From Trametes villosa (taxonomy: Eukaryota > Basidiomycota > Agaricomycetes > Polyporales > Polyporaceae), in the NCBI GenBank assembly GCA_002964805.2, contig PUDQ02000056.1, positions 1 through 64,000 on the forward strand: 64,000 nt of DNA, written 5' to 3'. Of this stretch, positions 27,440 to 36,872 are shown one piece after another (positions within the stretch are counted from its first letter, which is position 1; every line of letters starts with the position of its first letter). The translations under genes and the position numbers were made by a program. Under the pieces are notes generated by a model that searched no databases, was not told where the DNA came from, and saw only the letters and a program-made list of their open reading frames with translations.

Positions 27440-27710
27440 TCCAAGAGGGGACGTCGTGCCAAAGCACGGCGGGAAGTGTTTTTGGATATCGACTCGGATG
27501 CTGCGGTAAGCCCGAACGTTCAAACTGTGCAGGTTCAGAAGCTTCGCCTCAGGGATCCAAGTCACTGCTTTTAGGTGGACAGCAGGTGATCCTTATCAGC
27601 TGTTCTCATGCATGCATGCCCACCGGAACTCCTGCCAGCAACTATCTTCCTGTTGCTCCGGACAAGCTCGAAACCGGAACACATTTTGCGCGAAGTATGC
27701 GACGCAAAAA

Positions 27711-27813
27711 TGCTCGGAATGAGGATCGAACTCATGACCTCAGGATTGCCCACCGTACTGGCGGTCATACGAAAGTATGAGACCTGCGCTCTAACCAACT
27801 GAGCCATCCAAGC
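27711..27813 (-). tRNA. tRNA-Met (anticodon CAT), intron-containing, second copy
   Basis: Reverse-strand twin of the other tRNA-Met, also 103 nt. The acceptor stem GCTTGGA pairs with TCCGAGC. D, anticodon and T arms match the first copy, and an intron of the same length and similar sequence lies at the same position. Five T follow the 3' end, a pol III terminator. The two genes point towards each other and form a long inverted repeat with a 271-bp centre. Confidence 0.9.
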
Positions 27814-28709
27814 ATGTGCACCTTCCCGCTAGCAAAATACATACTCTTGCAACGGCTTCCTCACGCTGCACGCTCCGTGTCGTTTCAATTTCGGACGTTG
27901 ATCCGCCCGTCTTTCGAACTTTCGATGCTGGAAGGGCTCGCTGAACGCTGTATAACAAGGTAAGTACGCAGGCGGCGGGGCGTCATGACGAGTACGATAA
28001 GTACGCAATCAAAGCTTCCGAGTATCCGATCGGCCAGGAGCGGTATCATGACATGTTCTCGCAAGCCGTATCTCTTCGATACTTGGTCACGTAGTGCGCG
28101 AAGATCCTTGGGACGAACAGGAGGTGGGTGTACAACCACTGTCCGATCACTTGCTTGCGCCTCGAAGCTGTACCGCCGCGCACAGCTTTCCTGGAAGGGC
28201 GAGGGAAAGAGGGTGGGGTGCCTCGAGACGGAGTGACCCCGGCTCGTGTGATACACGCAGGATGTCATGACAGTGGCGTGCTGGGCAGGCAAGCTACCTT
28301 ACACGCCCCATATCGGGCCCTCGGATGCACTCGGAAGCGGGTTTACTAGCAGCGGACGCCGGCCGGAGTAAAACTAGACGCATCCGTGCAGCTCTGCGCA
28401 CGCGCAGGACGCTAGAGTCAGAGCAGCAGCTGCGCGGAGGCCGATAAGGGGAGGCTGGGGGCGGATGATGTGGGCGGCTGTGTATGCGGGGTTGCGCGTC
28501 GCGACGTGAAGGGAGTGTGACGGGCGACCTGCGGAACCATTTTGGGCGGTTGTCTCGCCATAATAGGGTTGCCAGCGTCGCGTGGCGCGGGGTAGATAAG
28601 GCCGCGCTCCGTCGCAGCCCGCTCCTTTCCCCCCATCCACCACCTCCCCCTCTTCGTCGTTGGGGAGCATCTGAATCACCTCTACCGCCCACCCAGTCCT
28701 TCCTTCAGC
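27814..28709. other. Intergenic DNA upstream of the fungalysin gene
   Basis: No coding exon is supported; a 135-codon minus-strand frame near 27885-28292 has no motif. The last 120 bp become pyrimidine-rich, as in many basidiomycete promoters, and contain the GATAAG site listed separately. Confidence 0.45.
28595..28600 (+). promoter_or_regulatory. GATAAG site upstream of fungalysin
   Basis: GATAAG lies 110 bp before the start codon. GATA factors of the AreA/NIT2 type activate nitrogen-catabolic and protease genes through this motif in fungi. One hexamer is weak evidence. Confidence 0.35.
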
Positions 28710-31450
28710 ATGCGTCGTTTGTTCGTCGCTGCTCTCGCCGTCGCGGGCCTCGCCGGCACGCTCGCTCATGACTCCCACCCGGTCTCGCGTCGCAAGACCC
28801 TCAGCTTCGGCCCTGTTCACCCTCACGCCTCCTATCACACCAACCCTGTATACCACACCAGCCTCCTCCGCGCCTCGGAGGACCCCTTGGACGTCGCTCG
28901 CCTCTTTGTAGAGGACCTCACTCGCGAAATCCCGGGCAGCGACTTCGTCATCCGCAAGGACTCGTACACTGACGCGGCGACCGGCGTTACCCACGTCTAT
29001 GTCCGCCAGTACGTCAACGGCATCGAGGTCGCTGATGGTGACATCAATGTCAACATCAAGGATGGCGTAGTTCTCTCCTACGGTGACTCGGTGAGTACCG
29101 CGTCCCCCGGCTTCACCCGCTTCTGGAAGCCTGCTTTGTCGTGACTTCTAACGTTGTCTGCTGTAGTTCTTCCGTCCGAAGGACGCGAAGATGTTCACCG
29201 TCGCCGACGCTGTCAGCGGGAAGGTCAACCCCCATGCTGAGTATTGCCAAACTCTCGAGGACGAGATCGCAGGCCAGTTCCGCCAGGTCGATCGCACCCC
29301 TCGCAATAATGGGGAGTGGTCCACCGTGCTTGAGCAGTTGGCGACCCTCTACGAGTGGAACTGCAAGCTCGTTGACGCGCCCGAGTTTATGGCGGAACAC
29401 CCTGACTTCGCCGCCACGGAGGACGCTGCCTCTGGCGACATCTCTCGTGCTCTTCTGCAGTTCATGTTGGCCGCTACCCCTAGCGAGGAACTCCAGCAGG
29501 AGATTTTGGAGAGCCCCTCCGAGTTCATCCCTAAGATGACCGTCACGTTCCAGCACCACATGTCGGAGCAGCCGTTCTTCACTGTCGAGAACGTTCCCGA
29601 TGCCGTCAACCCAGTCAAGGGCCGCCTGGCGTTCATCCAGGTTCCCGAGGGTGACTCGACCACGCTCCAGCTCGTCTTCAAGGTCAGTTTGTCGCCAGTC
29701 CCTACGCCATTTACCGCCGCTAACACCAATATAGTTTGAGGTCGAGATGAAGGACAACTGGTACGAGGCTGCCGTCTCTGCGGAGGCCCCTCACCGCATC
29801 ATCTCGGTCGTCGACTGGGCCTCTGACTCGCCTGTCCCTGCTGCGCCTGTCCCCAAGGATGGCGAGGGTGCGACTTACAACGTCTTCGCCTGGGGCATCA
29901 ACGACCCTTCGGTCGGTGAACGCTCTATCCAGAAGGAGAACTTCGACGCCCTCGCTTCTCCGATCGGTTGGCACGCGCTTCCCTACGCGAACGACCCTCA
30001 GTCCTCCCACCTTCGTCCGAAGGATGCGTCGAAGATCCGCAACACGACCACGACGTGGGGCAACAACGTCTTCGCTCACGAGGACTGGGAGGGCCGGAAC
30101 AACTGGGTGAACAACTACCGCCCGGATGCCGGCTCCAGCAAGGCGTTCAACTTCACCTACTCGCCGAAGAAGACGGACACGTCCGACGCGCTCGAGGAGG
30201 CGCAGAAGTACATCAACGCGACCGTCACGCAGCTGTTCTACACGTCGAACCTAGTCCACGACCTGTTCTACCGCTACGGCTTCAACGAGGTCTCGGGCAA
30301 CTTCCAGCAGCACAACTTCGGGCGTGGTGGCCAGGAGAACGACGCCGTCATCGCGAACGCGCAGGACGGCAGCGGGTACAACAACGCCAACTTCATGACG
30401 CCGCCCGACGGTCAGAACGGCCGCTGCCGCATGTACCTCTGGAACACCGCGAACCCGTACCGCGACGGCGACCTCGAGGCTGGCATCGTCATCCACGAGC
30501 TCGCTCACGGTCTGAGCACCCGTCTTACCGGTGGCCCCGCGAACTCTGGCTGTCTCGGCTGGGGTGAGGCTGGCGGTATGGGCGAAGGCTGGGGTGGTAA
30601 GTGGCCATATCAATCAAGACGACGAGCTGTGTCTAATGCGCCCGATTCATAGACTTCTTGGCTACGACTATCCGTAGCAACAAGAACTACTCCGACTACG
30701 CCATGGGCTCGTGGGCTGCCAACAGGGACAACGGCATCCGGAACTACCCGTACTCCCTGGTACGTCTCATGCGTGCGGTACAGTGCCATTGACTAACCTT
30801 GTTGTCTGCAGAACGACACCATCAACCCCTCGACTTACCAGACGCTTGACAAGCCCGGTTACTGGGGCGTGCACGCGATCGGCGAGGTCTGGGCGCAGAT
30901 CCTCTGGGTCGTCTCCCAGAAGCTCATCGAGAAGCACGGCTTCGTCGACGACCTCTTCCCGCCCAAGCCGCTTGAGGACGGCACGATCCCCGAGGGCGAC
31001 TTCTACCGCAAGGCGGAGTTCACCGCGGACGGGAAGCCGAAGCCGCTCGTGCCCAAGCACGGCAACTCGCTCATCTTCCAGCTCGTGCTCGACGGCATGA
31101 AGCTGCAGCCGTGCCGCCCGTCGTTCTTCGACGCGCGCGACGCGATCATCGCGGCCGACAAGACGCTCACCGACGGCGAGAACTTCTGCGAGCTCTGGGC
31201 GGGCTTCGCCGCGCGCGGCCTCGGCAAGGACGCCGACGTGAAGAACCGCACGCCGTGGGGCGGAGGCATCCGCACCAACGGCTACGCCGTGCCCGCGGAG
31301 TGCAAGAAGGCGGGCACGCCCGCGCCCGCGCCGCCGTCGGACCCCTCGCCTGGTGATGGCGACGACGACGGTGACGACGACGACTGGCCGTGGCTCGCGT
31401 GGGTCGTCGAGAAGACCGCCGTGTTCTCGACCTGGGCGTGGCCGCTCTGA
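28710..31450 (+). CDS. Fungalysin, secreted metallopeptidase (M36)
   Basis: Exons 28710-29090, 29167-29682, 29735-30596, 30653-30759, 30812-31450 give 834 residues. An N-terminal signal peptide (MRRLFVAALAVAGLAGTLA) is followed by a long FTP-type propeptide region with VYVRQYVNGIEVADGDINVN. The catalytic part has TQLFYTSNLVHDLFYRYGFNE, the zinc motif HELAH (His553, Glu554, His557) and the third ligand Glu583 in GGMGEGWGD. This is an extracellular zinc endopeptidase made as a zymogen and used to digest protein in substrate or host tissue. It is longer than many fungalysins: the C terminus adds a Pro/Asp-rich linker (GDDDGDDDD) and a Trp-rich end. All key residues are present, so it should be active. 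Confidence 0.93.
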
Positions 31451-31856
31451 GCCCCCGACGTCTTGCGCTAGACTGCGTTTCTCTTCACGTTTATCTTCCG
31501 TGGCCTGCTTCCCGGTTGTGCGGGTCTCTGGCGCGCGGCTGTGGTGGTGTGGCGTTGAGGTGATCGTTGTACCATAGATGCTTCTCATCTGGATGGATCC
31601 TCTGTACTATTACAGGCATATACATGATTTTCGTAATACCACTCGTGCGTGCACTCCTTCAAGTCGGATCTTCTGGTGGGATAAGTCCGAGCTAGCGTTA
31701 TAGTAGGGTTCTGTCAAGCTCATGATGTGAGGTGCGCGGTCGTATTGCGTGTGCCACTGAGGGGGATTTGGCTGATGAGAGTCTCGGAGTTTTTGCAGGT
31801 CGCGCTTCGTCTCCATTCCCCGTGCCCTCTACGCATGTCAAAGCCAACGTGTGGTG

Positions 31857-31935
31857 CAGTATCCGGATAGCGCTTGCACGCTAGGTGGCAGGGCGGTTTG
31901 TCCTGGCGGGGCGTTACGCCTCAGTATCCGGATAC
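31857..31935. promoter_or_regulatory. Two copies of CAGTATCCGGATA palindrome
   Basis: CAGTATCCGGATA occurs at 31857-31869 and 31922-31934. The core TATCCGGATA is a perfect palindrome, and the second copy extends to GTATCCGGATAC (31924-31935). CGG half-sites in palindromic array are typical of Zn2Cys6 factors, but here CCGG is a single centred core. Possible binding sites for the gene at 32250. Confidence 0.45.
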
Positions 31936-32186
31936 CCACTCCAAACCCGCCATACCTCCCCTTCCACGCTCGTGCGCTCGGAGTCGCACCCGAACCGCAA
32001 GGCCCCGCAGACGATTTCCCCTTGCCCATCGTTGCAGGCCCTCCCCCGCGGCGCGCGCGGTGGCTGCTCGGTGGTTGTCTCCCCATGCGGATCCCGAGCG
32101 CTTTGGCAGGACACGCTGCATCAGCTTCGCTGTTAGAGTTCTTACAACACAGCTCGGGCAACGAGTCCGCCGGAGCGCAGTGCGCA

Positions 32187-32191
32187 TATAA
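32187..32191 (+). promoter_or_regulatory. TATAA box before first small paralogue
   Basis: CATATAAC lies about 60 bp before the ATG at 32250. The paralogue at 33415 has a similar box about 90 bp before its ATG, which supports a functional role. Confidence 0.45.
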
Positions 32192-32249
32192 CCCGCGGTG
32201 TGCTCCGCCGACGGAGGCCCAACCCCCTCGTCACCCTACATAGTACGGC

Positions 32250-32857
32250 ATGGTCAACCCGCAAGACCCATACCCCTCGCAGCGTGGCTCTGCGGACGGC
32301 ACGCATAGGCTCGGACGGGGGCGCACGTCGAGCGTCGCAGCGAGCAGATCCGTGGACACGCTCGTGGACGTGTCTGTCGAGGGAGACACGGAGGCGCGCC
32401 CGCCTGAGGCGCGCCTGCTTGAAGACGCCCGAGAAGACGAGGCGTTGCGGTTGCAGAAGATCCAGACTGCGGTCGCTGAGCGGGGGTGCGTCTTCCTTGC
32501 TCTTGCGCTCGTTGTATGCGGGAGACCGAGCTAACACTGGTACTGACATCGAAATGACAGGGAGCTGCGCGCGTTCAACAGCAAGGCGGCGTTGTGGATG
32601 CGGCTTCCGCTGCGGAACGGGGACCCGTTCCCCCAGGGCGCTGTCTTTCCTCGCAACATCACTGACCTCCGGCATGAAATGTCGGGTAAGTCCCTTGCGT
32701 GCGTTCAGGAAGTAGAGGTGCTCTGGCTGACGGGTGTGGGGGCGCAGTGGACGCGGTCCGAGAACTGGCGCGATTGTACGATATTCCTTTCGACTCCTGC
32801 AGCGACACGAATGTGCGAGACCAGGTCGCGCTCTTCCTCGCGGGTCTGAGGGCGTGA
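32250..32857 (+). CDS. Small unknown protein, first of a tandem pair
   Basis: Exons 32250-32485, 32561-32685, 32748-32857 give 156 residues. The N-terminal half is polar and low-complexity (SSVAASRSVDTLVDVSVEGD). The conserved half is RLQKIQTAV, then ELRAFNSKAALW, PLRNGDPFPQ, AVFPRNITDLR, then VDAVRELARLYDIPFD and VALFLAGLRA. No transmembrane segment or signal peptide. The exon structure is identical to that of the copy about 1.1 kb downstream. This copy has a short insert near the C terminus (SCSDTN). The NGDPFPQ...FP pattern recurs in uncharacterised Agaricomycete proteins, from memory; function unknown. Confidence 0.72.
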
Positions 32858-33414
32858 CTTTCGTGATACCCGCTCGTGCGTGCGCTGCTACAAGTCGGAC
32901 TTCCAGCGCTGGCTGATGAAAGCCATAGGTCCATTTCAGCTCACGCCGCTGCTCTCCATCCTCTATGGCCGCTATGCGCCACAGAACTAGCCACCCTACG
33001 TGTGTACCTCTCGAAATGATGTCAGTGAGGATGATTCGCTTAGGGCGAGACCCTTATCCAGATAGATGCGTCAGATGCACTATGGAACCACTGTCTGGCC
33101 GGCGTATGCAGCACTGGAATATCCGGATGGAGAGAGCCGCCGAGCGCTGCGCCCTCGCAACCACTGGCAAGCGAACCTGTAGTATGATGGAATATGCATC
33201 GCGAGTTGGGTGCACCAGCACGCGCGGCAGCAGACGGTGACTCAGCGCACGCGCGGCCAGTACGGTGGGTGTCTGGTGAGTACGGTGGGCTCACAAGCGG
33301 CATTCTTCAAGTGTGGTGAGCGCATATATATAGCCGGCCGCGCTGTTCACCTCCCGGTCATCAACACCTTCAGCATCTGACAGCTATACGAAACCTCGCT
33401 GCTCACGAATAACC
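32858..33414. other. Spacer between the two small paralogues
   Basis: Contains the promoter of the second copy. Some sequence just after each gene's last exon is shared, suggesting that the duplicated block extends past the coding part. No other gene is seen. Confidence 0.45.
33324..33332 (+). promoter_or_regulatory. TATATATA box before second small paralogue
   Basis: An ATATATATA run about 90 bp upstream of the ATG at 33415, in otherwise GC-rich DNA, is a likely TATA box. Confidence 0.5.
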
Positions 33415-33992
33415 ATGGTCAACACACAGAACCCACACACCGAGTCGGCCCACGGCTCCGAGCTCGAGGATGACGCCCGTACCCTAGTTGGACGAGAGTC
33501 GGTCACTGCAGGAGCCCGACTTGGAGACTCCGTGGCGGACTGGATGTGGTTTGCCCACGCAGAGGGGGTGCGCGAGCATGCCACTGTAGTCCACCCCCTC
33601 GAAGAACAATTGCGGCTGCAGAAGATCCAGACGGCAGTTGCCCTGCGGGAGTGCGTGTTCTCTCTTTCCAGGGTGAGAAACAGAGGGCTAACACGAAATG
33701 ACAGGGAGCTGCGCGCGTTCAACAGCAAGGCGGCGCTGTGGATCCCACTGCCGCTACGAAACGGGGACCCGTTCCCCCAGGACGCTGTCTTTCCTCGCAA
33801 CATCACTGACCTCCGGGATGAAATGTCGGGTAAGTCTCTTGAGTTGCTTGCAGGATGCACTGGCTGACAGGGAATGGGAACACAGTGGACGCGGTCCGAG
33901 AACTGGCGCGGCTGTATGATATCCCCTTCGACTCCCGCAACGTGCGAGACCATGTCGCGCTCTTCCTCGCGGGTCTGAGGGCGCAGGGCTGA
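33415..33992 (+). CDS. Small unknown protein, second of a tandem pair
   Basis: Exons 33415-33650, 33705-33829, 33886-33992 give 155 residues. First and second exons have exactly the same lengths as in the upstream copy (236 and 125 nt). The C-terminal two thirds are nearly identical (ELRAFNSKAALWIPLPLRNG, VFPRNITDLRDEMSG, VDAVRELARLYDIPFDSRNV), while the first 60 residues are unrelated in detail and contain ADWMWFAHAEG. The pattern fits a tandem duplication with a fast-evolving N terminus, or a replaced first part. Function unknown. It converges on the acidic protein gene with 218 bp between stops. Confidence 0.72.
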
Positions 33993-34210
33993 AGCAACTA
34001 TGCCTCTTCCAGTCCCTCCTAGCCGTTCTCCGAGCTGTATCATTGTAATAATTGTATATCATTCCACGTCCGAAACCGAATACATGACACATCGAGAGAC
34101 TACAGACACTACACACCACATCACGAACAAATACAAGGCACAGTACACTTCTCGATACTCAGAATAAGGCGTCCGTCTTCACTAGCACTTGACATCCCCT
34201 ACTTCATGCT

Positions 34211-36377
34211 CTAGGTGATGCACGGGCTCGGCGGTGGCCCGCCCTGCGTCGGCGGACGGCGGTCGATCCTGCGCCCGTGGTAGTCGCGCGTCGGCGGCGT
34301 CGGGTTGAACGGGTCAGTCGGCTTCTTCACGCTGGACTGCACGTAGCGACGGCGGCGGCGCGGCGGCGGCGTCACGGGGAGAGGCTGCGACGGGCCCGCC
34401 TCATCTTCCTGAGCGTCGTCGTCGTTGTCGTCGTTGTCGTCCTGGAGTTGGTCGACCTCATCGTCCTCAAGCAGGTCGACCTCGGCCTCGTCGGCGGCCT
34501 CCGCCATCTCCTCGTCTTCGTTCTCCTCGATGGCGCGTTCCTCGGTGACGTCGACGCCCAACTCCTCCGCCTGTTCCTCAGCCGCAGGAACATCTACATC
34601 CGCGCTCTCGCCCTCCTTCTCCGCTGTGTCCTCGTCCCCGCTCCCACTGGGCCCCGCCTCGTCATCGTCCGCCTGCTTGAGCTCGTCCGCCTCCTCCTCG
34701 TACTTCGGAAGCGGCCGGAACGGCGGCGCCTTCGGCGAGCGGATCGGGTTCTTGTACAGGTCGTAGCACGTCATCTCCTTGAGCCAGTCCCAGCGCGGGC
34801 TCATGTTGTCCGGCCAGCCGCGCGGCGGGGGCGCGTCGGGCGAGACGAGGTCGGACCACTGCGAGTCGAAGGACGCGTCGGAGCCCGAGGGCGAGCCGGA
34901 GCGGGCGTAGTTGTCGTCGTCGTAGTACTGCCCGTGCTGGTGGTCATGGTGGGAATCCTGCGAGTCGACGCGCTCCTCGTTGAAGTAGCTGTCGTCGTAG
35001 AGGGCACCCTCGTCGGTGGGGTAGCGCTTCTCGCCGTCCTGGTACATGGCCTCTTCGCCGTCGACGTAGGGAGACGGGGAGCGCGACTGGGAGCGGGAGC
35101 GGGACGGGGCGTCCTCATCCTCCGCATTGTCGGCAGCCCTGGGTCGCCGAGCAGGCGAGGAGCCAGGGTATTCAAGGGACCGTGCGGCCGAGGTCGGCTC
35201 GGGAGCGTTGCTCCGCATCCGCTTGGGCGAACCCGCGCTGTCGAGCTGCTCGTCCGCGCGACGCTTAGCGTGCCTGTTCGCGAGCGGGGAGGTGCGCGGG
35301 TCGGGATCGAAGTACGAGAGCGTGTCGGAGGGACGGGTGTTGTCCATCATCTCACTGTGAAGCAGAGGCACGAATATGAGAGCGTATTCAATAGTGAGAG
35401 AATCAGCAGGACCCACCTGTCATCGAACTGCCGCAAGCCAATAGGCGGACCCGTATAATCCTCCGTGAATCCGTGCGTGAACGCCTGCGTGTCCTCCTCC
35501 TCCGGGACATACTCATCCTCATACTCGTCCTCCTCATATAGCGGGACCCACATCCGCTCCGCCTCCTCCTCGAGGAAGTCGACGAAGTTCCCGCCCGCGA
35601 CGTACGCGATCTCCGCGAGTAGGTCCGCGAAGCTGCGCTCCTCCTCCTCGAGCTCCGCCTCCGCGAGCGTGCTCTCGACGAGCGCGCTGTCGACGAGCGC
35701 GCGAACGCGCTCGAGCTCGCTCTGCAGCAGCAGGCCGTCCTCCTCGATGCCCCACTGCATCTGCGCGAGCCAGCGCGGGTCTTGCGGGTCCGGAGGGGGC
35801 CAAGAGTATACCGTGCAGGTGTCCTTGCCCTGCGCGGGGTCCTCCTCGGCGAGGATGGCCTTCGCAGCCTTGGGGCCGAAGCGCGCGGCGAACGCAACTG
35901 TATAAGAGAGGGCTGTGAGCTGACATGTGGCGACGGTGAGGTAAGTCGACACTGACCTGGATCAAGTTGACCGAGCGGCATGCGCGAGGGGCGCACGTAA
36001 GGCGACGATACCGTCTCCTCGACCTCAGTGGCCTTCTCCTGCGGGGCAGCGGCAGGCACCGCCGCCGCAGGCGCTTCCAGCTCCGGTCGCGGAGGAGGCC
36101 GCGTAAAGACCGGCCCACGGGTGAACGGGGAGTTCGAAAGACCACCGCTTGTGCCCTTCCCCTGCGAGGGCTTAGTGATACCCGCTAGGTGCGCGGTAGG
36201 ATTCGGTTGGTTGGGGTCCGGAGGGAAGAAGACTCGAGTGCCCAGCGGGCCAAGTGGGACGGTCTTGCTCGCCTTCGGTTGCTCTGAAGACTTCCCGGCG
36301 GAGGTAGGCCCCTTCTTAGTAGGCGACGCCCCAGCCACTTGGGCCGGAGAGTCAGAGTGGTGCTGCACCTGTGTCAT
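34211..36377 (-). CDS. Acidic, low-complexity protein of unknown function
   Basis: Exons 35957-36377, 35417-35897, 34211-35354 give 681 residues. The ATG at 36377 follows an in-frame GTG region and was chosen as the first ATG. N-terminal part: Pro/Ser/Lys-rich, with GTRVFFPPDP and PYVRPSRMPLG. Middle part: helical and more ordered (FAARFGPKAAKAILAEEDPA, then WPPPDPQDPRWLAQMQWGIEE). C-terminal part: a basic patch KRRADEQLDSAGSPKRMRS, SR/SP dipeptides, a motif WPDNMSPRWDWLKEMTCYDLY, then very acidic runs with DDNDDNDDD. The composition suggests a nuclear, chromatin- or RNA-associated protein, but no domain is recognised. Confidence 0.7.
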
Positions 36378-36872
36378 CCCGTGCTCTCTAGTCACAGTAG
36401 ACCAGGGATAATGCTGCAGATAAGCGGAAAAGTAGCGGACAAACAGCTGCGCTGAGGGTAGCGCAGTAGACAGTGGTGGTGGGGGGAAGAGGGAAAACAG
36501 TCCTGGCCCCGCCCTTGTCGCGGCCGCGCTTATATGCGTCCGAGTGGCTCACCCGCCCTCCTTTGTTCGTTCTTGGGCCCGTCCCGATTCGGACGTGGCC
36601 CTGATGGCGCGGGCGCCTGCAGCGGCGGCCCGCGCGGTTTAGCCAGGGCTTGCGCTGATGCTGCTATTGTCCGCTCGATGAAAACGGCGCACAATGGCAG
36701 TGGACGTGCGCGCGCGTCGGGTTGGGATACGTTGCCGAGATTATCGCTCGGGTCCGGGGTGATCGTCAACCGACTAGCATTTAGAGAGCGCGGACAGAGT
36801 ACATAGTACATACTGGTTACAGCAAGAATCACAGCTCGAAAGATCCAAAGACATGGAGGTAAAAGGGAGGTA
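36378..36872. other. Intergenic DNA between two minus-strand genes
   Basis: Promoter of the acidic protein gene and 3' flank of the zinc-finger gene. No exon or repeat was identified. Confidence 0.5.

Larger units (their letters stand above)
31451..32249. other. Intergenic DNA upstream of the first small paralogue
   Basis: Holds the fungalysin 3' flank and the promoter of the small gene at 32250. Two TATCCGGATA palindromes and a TATAA-like box are listed separately. No exon found. Confidence 0.5.

Noticed and set aside
27885..28292. 135-codon minus-strand frame between tRNA-Met and fungalysin
   Set aside because: No domain; contains ordinary-looking helix-forming stretches but no evidence of expression or conservation can be read.
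34277..35458. 393-codon plus-strand frame
   Set aside because: Val/Leu/Arg-rich mirror of the acidic protein gene, produced by GAG/GAC-rich codons read antisense.
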